A stretch of DNA of 37,850 bases from positions 1-37,850 of the forward strand of contig DATCJY010000055.1 of the NCBI GenBank assembly GCA_036562565.1, written 5' to 3'. The notes beneath the pieces were generated by a model that made no database searches, was not told where the DNA came from, and saw only the letters and a program-made list of their open reading frames with translations. Numbering within the stretch: position 1 is the first letter of the stretch; every line of letters starts with the position of its first letter. Position numbers and translations under genes: made by a program. The DNA is from DATCJY01 sp036562565. GTDB taxonomy: Bacteria; Bacteroidota; Bacteroidia; Flavobacteriales_D; Sanyastnellaceae. Below are positions 8,768 through 17,300 of the stretch, one piece after another.

Positions 8768-9526
8768 TTAGCGTTGATAGTCTGGCGGAAGAGCGCTATT
8801 GATAAGTTGAAATACTTCATCGCGCATGGCTTTGATATCGGCATCGGTATTTCCTTTGGGATAAACCGGAGGATGAATCACCGCCCGCACAACTGCCGGT
8901 CTGGAAGGCGAAAACAGTTTCTCCGGGTTACTAATCACCTTGTAACAACTCTGCCATGTAATCGGAACTATCGGAACATTGTTGTCCACCGCCATCTTGA
9001 ATGCACCGTTCTTAAAGGCTTTCATGCGCGGAGCACTATCGGGTATGGTACCTTCAGGATAGAGTGCCACATTCTCTCCTTTACCCAAAGCTTCATATGC
9101 CTTTTGCAATGCCTTATAAGCAAGCTTGCTGTTTTGCCGATGCACCGGAATATCCATCTTTCGAAAGAACAAACCAAACAGTGGCCACTTCAACAGCTCA
9201 CCTTTACCTATAAACAAAAAGTAATCGGTGAAAATGCTGTACATAAAAACAGTATCAAGGTGCGAACTGTGATTGCTCGCAATGATGTAAGGCGGTTTGG
9301 GAAGATCTGCTCTGAACTCCTTTTTAATCGGACAAAAGATGAGTGTTCTGATTAATCGAGACCAGAATTTCTTGAGCCTAAAAGCTTTTGGAAAGCGTTC
9401 CTCCTTTTGCAATAGATAATAGAAGGCCGGATAGAGCAACAAAAGGGTTAACCAAAAGACCAACCCGATCCACAGTTTGTAAACCAAATAGAAAGGGGCC
9501 AAAACTATGTCCAAGAGCTTACGCAA
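8768..9526 (-). CDS. 1-acyl-sn-glycerol-3-phosphate acyltransferase family protein (PlsC-like)
   Basis: The 252-residue protein has hydrophobic N-terminal membrane segments (about residues 5-40) and the glycerolipid acyltransferase blocks in order. Motif I is NHSSHLD (His86 and Asp91 form the catalytic HX4D), motif III is YPEGTIP (158-160 is EGT), and a later VPIVPI block follows. The reaction expected for the family is acyl transfer to lysophosphatidic acid, giving phosphatidic acid at the inner membrane; related acceptors such as ornithine lipids cannot be excluded from sequence alone. The gene converges with the TonB receptor. A TATTTTCG on the minus strand (9554-9561), one mismatch from the Bacteroidota -7 box, could serve as promoter with a short leader. 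Confidence 0.88.
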   Translation of the reverse strand: MRKLLDIVLAPFYLVYKLWIGLVFWLTLLLLYPAFYYLLQKEERFPKAFRLKKFWSRLIRTLIFCPIKKEFRADLPKPPYIIASNHSSHLDTVFMYSIFTDYFLFIGKGELLKWPLFGLFFRKMDIPVHRQNSKLAYKALQKAYEALGKGENVALYPEGTIPDSAPRMKAFKNGAFKMAVDNNVPIVPITWQSCYKVISNPEKLFSPSRPAVVRAVIHPPVYPKGNTDADIKAMRDEVFQLINSALPPDYQR

Positions 9527-9618
9527 GGATTTTCAATTGTGCTTTGAGGTGGACGAAAATAACATAAGTCCTTTTCCTCCTTGCACTCTTCATCTCAGTA
9601 TTGCAGTGTGATGATTTT

Positions 9619-9648
9619 TTTGATAAAAAATCGGAGGTGCTACATTTG
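9619..9648 (+). promoter_or_regulatory. Bacteroidota-type promoter of tRNA-Arg
   Basis: TTTG at 9619-9622 and TACATTTG at 9641-9648 are separated by 18 nt. This matches the Bacteroidota consensus (TTTG, 17-23 nt, TAnnTTTG). Transcription would start near 9655, about 20 nt before the tRNA. Confidence 0.72.
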
Positions 9649-9675
9649 CACGCCTTTTTCCGGATATGACATCTT

Positions 9676-9747
9676 GGTCCCGTAGTTCAATGGATAGAAT
9701 AGAAGTTTCCTAAACTTTTGATACAGGTTCGATTCCTGTCGGGACTA
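9676..9747 (+). tRNA. tRNA-Arg (anticodon CCU)
   Basis: A complete cloverleaf can be drawn. The acceptor GGTCCCG (9676-9682) pairs with CGGGACT (9740-9746) with one terminal wobble. The D-arm is GTTC/GAAT. The anticodon stem GAAGT/ACTTT has loop TTCCTAA with anticodon CCT at 9709-9711. The T-arm is ACAGG-TTCGATT-CCTGT. The discriminator is A9747 and CCA is not encoded. The anticodon reads AGG, an arginine codon. Confidence 0.93.
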
Positions 9748-9836
9748 CTAATCTTTCTTCTGAAGCTCTCCTTAAACCTTTCATGCCAATTGGCAATTGA
9801 AACTTACCTTGCGAGCTCTTATAATAAGTAAATGTC

Positions 9837-10262
9837 ATGCAATCCATCAATACAGATAAAGCTCCCAAACCCGTAGGTGCATACCCGCATGCAAAACGTG
9901 TTGGCAATCTTCTCTTTTTGTCAGGCGTTGGGCCACGTATATCAGGTAGCGATGCCGATGACAGCGGTGTGCCCGGACTCAAAATCAACAAAAACGGTCA
10001 TTTCGAAACATTTGATTTCGAAGCACAATGCCGCAGTGTTTTTGAAAATGTGCGTGCCATTCTCGAAGCTTCAGGCAGTAAATGGGAAAACCTCGTGGAT
10101 GTAACCGTATTCCTTGTGGATATGAAACGCGATTTCCTTACTTACAACCGCCTCTATGCCGAGTATTTCACCACAGCACAACCATGCAGAACCACAGTGG
10201 AAGTCAATGCGTTACCTACACCCATAGCTATTGAGTTGAAGTGCATCGCTACCATTGACTGA
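9837..10262 (+). CDS. Rid-family (RidA/YjgF) deaminase, 2-aminomuconate deaminase-like
   Basis: The 141-residue protein is a single Rid domain. The family's imine-binding Arg and Glu are present as Arg118 (in PCRTTVEV) and Glu133 (in AIELK), spaced 15 apart as in RidA (Arg105/Glu120). Rid proteins hydrolyse reactive enamines/imines released by PLP enzymes. The segment FEAQCRSVFENVRAILEA, together with the insertion around residues 36-55 and DMKRDFLTYNRLYAEYF, resembles the 2-aminomuconate deaminase subgroup of tryptophan/3-hydroxyanthranilate breakdown more than canonical RidA. No other kynurenine-pathway gene is nearby, so the specific role is inference. It stands alone between the tRNA and a DUF3108 gene. 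Confidence 0.87.
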   Translation: MQSINTDKAPKPVGAYPHAKRVGNLLFLSGVGPRISGSDADDSGVPGLKINKNGHFETFDFEAQCRSVFENVRAILEASGSKWENLVDVTVFLVDMKRDFLTYNRLYAEYFTTAQPCRTTVEVNALPTPIAIELKCIATID

Positions 10263-10378
10263 TTTGGATAAAGTTTGGCATAATTGTTATGCTATAGCTG
10301 CGTATAACGCAACAAACTCCGAACATCTCGGAAACAATAAACCGAATGATTCAAGAGTTTTGGTAACAAATTATGACC

Positions 10379-11212
10379 ATGAAAAACAGGATATTTCTTT
10401 TAGGGCTAGGTTTGGTTTTCATCCAGGCTGTAATTCCTGTGGAGCTGCAAACCGGAAAACCCGCTACCGCTAAACTAGAGAACTTACCTTCTCAAGGTTT
10501 CCGTGTACACCCCAACAACGCTTTCCGCGCAGGTGAAAAGGTCGAATATCTGATTCACTACGGTTTGCTCGATGCTGGATGGGCTACACTTACCGTGGAA
10601 GACAGCAAATACAAATTCGGTGACCGTGAAGCCTACCGTGTAGTAGGTACCGGTAAAAGCCTTGGCACATTCGATTGGTTTTATACCGTGCGTGACCATT
10701 ACGAATCATACATCGATAAGCAAGGAACTTTCCCGCATCGCTTCATCCGCAATGTGAATGAAGGCGGTCACAAGATTTTTCAGGATTATACATTCCATCA
10801 GGACAAGAGGGCCTATACCAGCACCAAGGGAGAGACTTACATCACTCCTGCATTTGTGCAAGACATGCTCAGCGCATACTACTATGCCCGCACACTTGAT
10901 TATAGCAATGCGAAGCCAGGCGATATCTTCACCATCCAAACAGTAGTTGATGATGAAGTATTCCCATTGCAGATGAAGTACTTGGGCAAAGAGAAAATCA
11001 AAGTAGATGCCGGTACGTTCAACTGCCTGAAGTTCGCTCCGGTGGTTCAAAAAGGGCGTATCTTCAAAAAAGAAGAAGACCTTACCGTTTGGATTACCGA
11101 TGATGCCAACCACATTCCGGTACTTGCTAAGGCTAAAATCATTGTGGGTTCTATCAAAATGGAATTGCAGAACTACAGCGGATTGGCCAACCCCATTAAC
11201 AGAGTAAAATAA
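10379..11212 (+). CDS. DUF3108 domain-containing secreted/periplasmic protein
   Basis: The 277-residue protein has a hydrophobic signal segment (KNRIFLLGLGLVFIQAV) and no further membrane segment. The body, from AFRAGEKVEYLIHYGLLDAGWATLTV through GTFDWFYTVRDHYESYID to DAGTFNCLKFAPVVQKG and LTVWITDDANHIPVLAKAKIIVGSIKMEL, is the recognisable DUF3108 pattern (a beta-rich periplasmic domain distantly like LolA/outer-membrane lipid carriers). The function is not established. Two ATGs six bases apart (10373, 10379) are both plausible; 10379 gives a conventional MKNR start. An intrinsic terminator follows 45 nt downstream. Confidence 0.85.
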   Translation: MKNRIFLLGLGLVFIQAVIPVELQTGKPATAKLENLPSQGFRVHPNNAFRAGEKVEYLIHYGLLDAGWATLTVEDSKYKFGDREAYRVVGTGKSLGTFDWFYTVRDHYESYIDKQGTFPHRFIRNVNEGGHKIFQDYTFHQDKRAYTSTKGETYITPAFVQDMLSAYYYARTLDYSNAKPGDIFTIQTVVDDEVFPLQMKYLGKEKIKVDAGTFNCLKFAPVVQKGRIFKKEEDLTVWITDDANHIPVLAKAKIIVGSIKMELQNYSGLANPINRVK

Positions 11213-11257
11213 CCGCTTCCGGTTTTCATACTTCAATTGATTTTGAAAACAACCATT

Positions 11258-11290
11258 GCCCTGCATACGATTGTGTGCAGGGCTTTTTTC
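11258..11290 (+). terminator. Intrinsic terminator after the DUF3108 gene
   Basis: A perfect 8-bp stem, GCCCTGCA (11258-11265) with TGCAGGGC (11276-11283), can be extended by three more pairs. A run of six T follows at 11284-11289. Confidence 0.9.
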
Positions 11291-11452
11291 TAATTAAAGT
11301 TTTTTAAGAGATTCCGCTACATATCGAGCTATTATTCAACGATTTCGTTATGATGAAAATCAACTCAAAAAAGATTTTATTAGAGCTTTAACCAGTATTA
11401 CATTCGCGTCCCTTTAAAAAAGGAAGGAATTACTTAGATAAACAAAAAACGT

Positions 11453-11480
11453 TTTGCTTTAAGAAATTCTCGTACATTTA
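11453..11480 (+). promoter_or_regulatory. Candidate promoter of recQ
   Basis: TTTG at 11453-11456 and TACATTTA at 11473-11480 (one mismatch to TAnnTTTG) are spaced 16 nt, slightly short. Transcription would start about 20 nt before the ATG at 11506. The rest of 11291-11505 is AT-rich with no gene visible. Confidence 0.4.
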
Positions 11481-11505
11481 AACGATATCAAAATAGTTTT
11501 CTCAG

Positions 11506-13701
11506 ATGGAATCTGTCACAGGATTATCCCCGAAGGAGGCGTTAAAGCATTTTTTCGGATTCAGCAACTTTAAAGGACTTCAAGAAGACGTTGTAAACTC
11601 AGTACTAGAAGGTAATGATACGTTTGTAATCATGCCTACCGGTGGTGGAAAATCATTGTGCTACCAACTTCCTGCTTTGATGTTGGAAGGAACGGCCATT
11701 GTGGTTTCACCATTGATTGCTTTGATGAAGAACCAAGTTGATGCTATGCGCGGCTTCAGCGAGCAAGACGGTGTAGCACACTTCATCAACTCATCACTCA
11801 ACAAAACTGAGATCACTCAGGTGAAGAACGACATCCTCAATGGTCACTGCAAACTTCTTTATGTTGCTCCTGAGTCGCTTAATAAGGATGAGAATGTGGA
11901 ATTCCTCCGTGGCGTGAAAATTTCATTTGTGGCTATTGATGAAGCTCACTGTATTTCTGAATGGGGTCATGACTTCCGGCCGGAATACCGCAGACTTCGT
12001 CCAATTATCGAGCAGATTGCCGATTGCCCTATCATGGCACTGACTGCAACTGCGACTCCTAAAGTTCAGCAAGACATTCAGAAGAACCTCGGTATGCAAA
12101 ATGCCAAGGTCTTCAAAGCGTCCTTTAACCGTGCAAACCTCTACTACGAGATTCGTCCGAAGGTTAACGTAGGTAAACAGATTATCCAATATATCAAAGC
12201 CAATCCGGGCAAGAGCGGTATCATCTATTGCCTCAGCCGTAGAAAGACAGAGGAAATAGCAGAATTGCTCCAAGTCAATGGCATCAAAGCATTGCCATAC
12301 CATGCCGGTATGGATAGCAACCAACGCAGCAAAGTGCAAGACCGCTTCCTCATGCAGGATGTGGATGTGATTTGCGCAACTATCGCATTCGGTATGGGTA
12401 TCGACAAGCCGGACGTGCGCTTTGTTATCCACCACGATATTCCTAAGAGCCTTGAGAGCTATTATCAGGAAACCGGACGTGCCGGCCGCGATGGTGGCGA
12501 AGGTGTTTGTATCGCCTTCTACAGTCCTAAAGACATTGAAAAACTGGAGAAATTCCTTCAAGGCAAACCCGTAGCCGAACAAGAAGTGGGCATGTTGCTC
12601 TTGCAAGAAGTAATCGCCTATGCCGAGACTTCTATGAGCCGCAGACAATATTTGCTCCACTACTTTGGTGAGGAATGGGATCCAGTAAACGGGGAAGGTG
12701 CCGGTATGGATGATAACTCCCGCAACCCTAAAGAACAATTTGACGGCAGTGAATACGTAACGACCATTCTTGAATGTATTGATGAGTTCCAAGAACTTCA
12801 CAAAGCTGCCTTCATCTGCAAAGTATTGAGCGGAGTGAAAAACTCTGAAGTGACAACCTACAAAGGACACTTGAGCAAATTCTTCGGTATCGGCAAAGAC
12901 CACGATGAAAAATTCTGGAACGCCATTGTACGCCAGATGTATGTACGCGGTCTCATCAGCAAAGAGATTGAAACATACGGCACACTTAAAATCACCGCAG
13001 CAGGCCGTGAGTTCATGAAGTCACCTCAGCCTTTTATGGTGGTGAAAGAAGTGGAAATTGGCGAAACCGATGATGATGAATTGATTATTCCAAAACAAGG
13101 TGGTGGCGCAGTGGACGAGCAATTGTGCAACATGCTCAAAGACTTGCGCAAACGCATGGCTAAGGAGCGCGGTATTCCTCCTTATGTTATTGTGCAAGAC
13201 CCGGCTCTGGAAGAGATGTGCTCTCAGTATCCAATCACCTTGGAAGAGCTTGCTCAAATCGGTGGTGTGGGTAAAGGAAAGGCGCAGAAATTCGGTCAGC
13301 CGTTTGTTGACCTCATTGCGCAATACGTGAAGGACAATGACATTGAACGTCCGGTGGACTTCGTAGTGAAAACCGCTGCACACAAGAGTCTTCAAAAAGT
13401 GCAAATCATTCAAAACATCGATAAGCGTATTCCATTGCCTGACATTGCGAAAGGTCTCGGAAAGACTATGCAAGAGCTTATGACAGACCTAGAAACAATT
13501 GTGGCCTCAGGTACCAAACTCAATATTCAATACTTCATTGATGAAGAGTTGGACGAAGACCAACAAGAGGAAATGATGGAATACTTCATGCAATCTGAAA
13601 CGGACAGCTTGCTTGAAGCCGAGAAATACTTCAACGGAGATTATGAAGAAGACCAACTCCGACTCATGCGCCTCAAATTCATGAGTGAAGTAGGCAACTA
13701 A
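11506..13701 (+). CDS. recQ: ATP-dependent DNA helicase RecQ (zinc cysteines missing)
   Basis: The 731-residue protein carries the superfamily-2 helicase motifs: Walker A TGGGKS (45-50), DEAH (145-148), TATATP (180-185) and a motif VI region QETGRAGRDG. SEWGHDFRPEYRRL is the RecQ-specific aromatic-rich loop. RecQ unwinds DNA 3'-5' in recombination and fork repair. A winged-helix RQC domain (about 410-515), an HRDC domain (about 537-610) and an extra C-terminal helical region follow. The RecQ zinc-binding subdomain normally has four Cys (E. coli 380, 397, 400, 403). Here the equivalent stretch reads SMSRRQYLLHYFGEEW (Ser378 where the first Cys is expected) followed by a Cys-free acidic DDNSRNPK segment, so zinc is probably not bound. 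A terminator follows. Confidence 0.96.
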   Translation: MESVTGLSPKEALKHFFGFSNFKGLQEDVVNSVLEGNDTFVIMPTGGGKSLCYQLPALMLEGTAIVVSPLIALMKNQVDAMRGFSEQDGVAHFINSSLNKTEITQVKNDILNGHCKLLYVAPESLNKDENVEFLRGVKISFVAIDEAHCISEWGHDFRPEYRRLRPIIEQIADCPIMALTATATPKVQQDIQKNLGMQNAKVFKASFNRANLYYEIRPKVNVGKQIIQYIKANPGKSGIIYCLSRRKTEEIAELLQVNGIKALPYHAGMDSNQRSKVQDRFLMQDVDVICATIAFGMGIDKPDVRFVIHHDIPKSLESYYQETGRAGRDGGEGVCIAFYSPKDIEKLEKFLQGKPVAEQEVGMLLLQEVIAYAETSMSRRQYLLHYFGEEWDPVNGEGAGMDDNSRNPKEQFDGSEYVTTILECIDEFQELHKAAFICKVLSGVKNSEVTTYKGHLSKFFGIGKDHDEKFWNAIVRQMYVRGLISKEIETYGTLKITAAGREFMKSPQPFMVVKEVEIGETDDDELIIPKQGGGAVDEQLCNMLKDLRKRMAKERGIPPYVIVQDPALEEMCSQYPITLEELAQIGGVGKGKAQKFGQPFVDLIAQYVKDNDIERPVDFVVKTAAHKSLQKVQIIQNIDKRIPLPDIAKGLGKTMQELMTDLETIVASGTKLNIQYFIDEELDEDQQEEMMEYFMQSETDSLLEAEKYFNGDYEEDQLRLMRLKFMSEVGN

Positions 13702-13747
13702 TCAGCATATTCTTTTAACTCGCTGTATTTGGATAAATTGATAAGGA

Positions 13748-13776
13748 AGACGGACTCGTTATTGAGTCCGTTTTTC
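13748..13776 (+). terminator. Intrinsic terminator after recQ
   Basis: The stem ACGGACTC (13750-13757) pairs perfectly with GAGTCCGT (13764-13771) around a 6-nt loop, followed by T-rich sequence to 13780. Confidence 0.9.
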
Positions 13777-13880
13777 TTTTGGTCTCCTTCCTACTTAGAT
13801 ACTTCAAGTCCTCCAAACTCGCTAAGCACCACGCAATTTTTTTCATCTTCCCGGTTCATTAGCTAATGAACGAAGACAAT

Positions 13881-13905
13881 AAAAAAAGGGCTCCGCAGAG
13901 CCCTT
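13881..13905 (-). terminator. Intrinsic terminator of the DUF4175/RsbW-like operon
   Basis: AAGGGCTC (13886-13893) pairs with GAGCCCTT (13898-13905) around a CGCA tetraloop. On the minus strand it is followed by a T-run (complement of the As at 13881-13887), so it ends the transcript of the gene at 13933-14358. Confidence 0.88.
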
Positions 13906-13932
13906 CCCTATAATCACAATAACATAATCTTT

Positions 13933-14358
13933 TTATGCAGGCTGATTTTCCAATACCTCAAAGCTGAGAATCACCACGCGGCCATTATCTTCAAAAGTAC
14001 ATTCATCAGCGAGTTGACGCATTAGAAACACACCGCGGCCATGAGGCTTCTCGATGTTCTCAGGTGCGGTAGGATCCGGAAGATTGTTGTAGTCAAAACC
14101 CGGACCTTCATCCTCCACCGTGAAGCGAAGGTTCTTATCATCCGGAACCTCAAATGTGATGGTTACATTTTTTGACGCATCCAGCTTATTTCCATGTACA
14201 ATCGCATTGTTCACTGCTTCTGTCATGGCTATTAGCAGCTCGCCATAGTAATCTTCCTTCACATTGTACTCAGCCACAACTTCGTCAATGAGCTTTTCAG
14301 CTTGATGGATGTTTTCCAGTACGGATGGAAATTGAAGGATACGTTTGCCTGATGCCAT
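13933..14358 (-). CDS. RsbW-like ATP-binding protein (GHKL histidine-kinase-type ATPase)
   Basis: The 141-residue protein is a single HATPase_c domain of the anti-sigma-factor kinase type. The N-box ELLIAMTEAVNNAIVHGN holds Glu47 and Asn51 for Mg-ATP. The G1 box is VEDEGPGFD (Asp83, Gly85, Gly87) and the G2 box is HGRGVFLM (106-113). Proteins of this kind phosphorylate STAS-domain antagonists or sequester sigma factors (RsbW/SpoIIAB), but no STAS protein, sigma factor or phosphatase gene is adjacent, so the partner is unknown. It starts 20 nt after the DUF4175 stop and is probably co-transcribed with it. Length is normal for the family. Confidence 0.88.
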   Translation of the reverse strand: MASGKRILQFPSVLENIHQAEKLIDEVVAEYNVKEDYYGELLIAMTEAVNNAIVHGNKLDASKNVTITFEVPDDKNLRFTVEDEGPGFDYNNLPDPTAPENIEKPHGRGVFLMRQLADECTFEDNGRVVILSFEVLENQPA

Positions 14359-14378
14359 AGTGTCGTTCGTATGCGATT

Positions 14379-17300
14379 TTATTGTACTCCTAGTTTATTG
14401 AAATACGAATTTACTTTTTCCTTGTAATAAGGTTTCAGTGCAGGTGGAACAGTTTTCAACAACTCTGTTTCCTGTTCTTTTCTGCGGATATAGTCAGCAT
14501 ACTTCATCGGGTTGGAAGTCGGGTAGTCCTGTGCTTCATTGCTCTTGCGTTCATTGTCCTTATCGCGAGTGCGTTCGGCTTCTTCCGCTTTGAGCAATCG
14601 GATTTCAATATCGCGCTGTCTGCGCAGGGTTTCTTCCGTAATCTGATTGTTGACAATATCTTTTTGCAACTGCTCCATGTCCTTGGCAATTTGCTTGAGC
14701 TCGTTGCCATTACCACTGCCGTCCTGATTGAGTTCAGCAGCCTTTTCTTCAATGGCTTTGCGTATGGCTGCTTGTTTGGCAGCCATCTCAGCGAGCTTTT
14801 TACTCATCTCTCCGCCCATACCGTTCATGCCATTGCCTTTGTTCTCTCCCTTGTTCTTGCCATCCTTCTTGAGCTGCTCCAATTGCTTGGAGAGACTTTC
14901 CTGCATCTTCTTCAGCTCACCCGCGCTTGGCTTCTTGCCGCTACCTCCGGGCTTGTTACAACTGCCGGAGCCCGGCTTGCTCGGAGATTGTGATTGCATC
15001 TGCATTTGCTTGAGGGCTTCATCCAACATCAGTGCGAGGTTATTGAAGCTCGTCATCACATATTGCTGGGAGGTCGTAATCTCTGGTGTTCTTCTTTCCG
15101 GAATGGCTTTCAAGGCCTTGTCCATGTTCTCATTGACGAGGTTGATTTCACGGTTTACGGCAGCACCCAACTGCGGTATGCGCTTGCTCAAAGCAAACAA
15201 TGAATCTTCCACCATCTTGGAATCGTCCTTGAGCTTGCGTTGTGTTTGTCCGAGTTTGTTATACATCGGATCTTTTGGATCTACGCTTCTGAATTGAGCC
15301 ATCAATGATTCTTGCTCAAAACTCATGGTGATGATGTTCTCAAGCAGTGCGCGCAAGTCTTCCATGTTTTCCTCTTGTTGCTGCTGCTCGTTGCTCTGCA
15401 TGGCCAATTCCATTTGCTGAGCCATTTCTTTCATCTTCTGTGCGGCACTCTTCTGAGACTTGGAAGCATTGCTCTTCTTGTTCTTCTGCAACTCTTCCAT
15501 GCTCTTCTTTTGCTCCTCTCCTACTTCTTGCTCTTTCTGATCGGTGTCGGGCATCTGGTTGGGATATTCCAACTCTTCATTCATCTTCTCAAGCTCATCT
15601 AGTTCTTTCTTGAGGTCTTCAAACTTCTCATTGAGCTCTTCTTGTTTCTCTTTTATGTCCTCCGCCTTGGAATCTTTCTTCTCGCTTTCTTCTGCCAGCT
15701 TTTGTTGCTCTTCAGCAAGCTTTTCGAGCTTCTCAATGGTTTTCTCCATCTTCTGTTCCCACTCCAGTTGCTTGAATTGCTCCAATGCTCTGTCCAGCTC
15801 CTTCTCCATATCCTCATTGGTGAGGTTCATTTTTTCTAGCTGCTTTTGGATTTCATCCTTGTTGAGCTGCTCCATGAGGCGCTGCATCTCCTCCATTAAC
15901 TTTTGTAGTTCCGGAGTCATCACCTGCTGCATGAGCTCTTCCAGTTGCTTCTGCTTCTCTAGCAATTTCTCATCCGGTTGGTTGAACTCGTTTTGCTGCT
16001 GGTTCTTCTGCTGATTTTGTTTTTGGATTTCTTCTATCTGCTTTTGCAATTCTTCCTGGCGTTTGAGCAGCTCCTCGAGCTTCTTCTTGTCTTGCCAGTT
16101 CATCTCTTTTTTCTCGAGCAATTGACGTTGCAATTCTTCCAGTTTCTTCTGAATCTCTTTTGCTTCTTTACGGCTTTCTTCGAGCTTGTCCTTGATGTTC
16201 TCGTTTTGCTGCTTGAGGTTTTCTTCCAGTTCTTTCTCAGAAGGTACAGCAAACTCGCGTGTTGTGCTCTTAGATGATTTGGAACCATTCACGCCATCGT
16301 TGTCCCATATCTCGAAGTAATAAGAAATCTTATCTCCGGGGCGAACACCAAGTGGAGAAAGGTCCCAGTGATAGAAGAATCTATCGGTTATGTTTTCTTT
16401 CGAAACAGGAATGTCAACCGTATAAAGCTTGTTATCTGATGTGCCATCTTCACGCGATGTGAACTGATAATTGAATGTCAACCTTCGGAATCCATAGTCA
16501 TCACGCACATCACCGGTAAAGTACATTTGCTTGTAGGAAGCGCTGTCGCGTTCTTCTTGCACAGTGATTTGAGGATGCTCATCGGGAATCACTTGCAAGC
16601 GATAACGGATGCTGTCCTTGCTGCTCATGTATTGGTTGGCTGTGTGCAAAGAGTAAGAGCCGGTGGTTCTTGCAGTTTGTGAGAATGAATACACCTCCCG
16701 CCCGCTTTCCAATCGGTAAGTGCTATCATTGAAGTGAATGCTCAATGCATTCGTATTCTTCGTGGAGAAATTCCAAGTGATTTTGGTGCCTTGTGGCACA
16801 ACCAAGTCCCCGGTATTCTTGATGGTTTCGTTGGTACGCTTCACATAGGCCGGATATTGCAACGCCACGCTGAAATCTACCAGGCGGGGAGCAGGAATCA
16901 CCTTGAGCTCATACGTATCGGAACCATAGCCGCTCGCGAAAAATGAGAAACGTAGGTCCTTCTGTACATTTTTAAACGTGTGCCTAAAACGAATGGGATT
17001 TTCCTTCTCCAGCAAATACTGTTGCGAATTGAGCACGAGATATACCTTCTCCGGAATTTCTGAACCTGAGAGTTCTATCTCAACAGTATAGTCGGTGTTT
17101 TCTGCAGTCAGAAGCGATTCATTGAGCACCGCTATTTTGAATGGTGCTTCTTCAATGATGATTTGTCCGTGCTTAATGAGGCGCTCGGTTGGCTTTGTCA
17201 AAATACTCGGAGCTGCGAATAACAAAATCAAAATCACCGCCACGGGAGGCAATGCATACTTGAGATATTTTCTATTCTCTCTTAAATCAATTGCGCTTGA

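Noticed and set aside
8735..9355. 206-codon plus-strand frame over the acyltransferase
   Set aside because: It overlaps the TonB-receptor terminator and is antisense to the conserved PlsC motifs.
9710..9991. Minus-strand reading frame ending VVPTGIEPVSKV
   Set aside because: This tail is the reverse-strand translation of the tRNA-Arg gene, a well-known source of false proteins; the rest overlaps the Rid-family gene.
11923..12903. 326-codon minus-strand frame inside recQ
   Set aside because: It is a shadow of the RecQ helicase and winged-helix coding sequence, without domain or promoter evidence.
14664..16277. Several plus-strand leucine-, serine- or phenylalanine-rich frames opposite the DUF4175 gene
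   Set aside because: They are complements of the Glu/Lys/Gln coiled-coil codons of DUF4175 and have no independent start signals or family resemblance.
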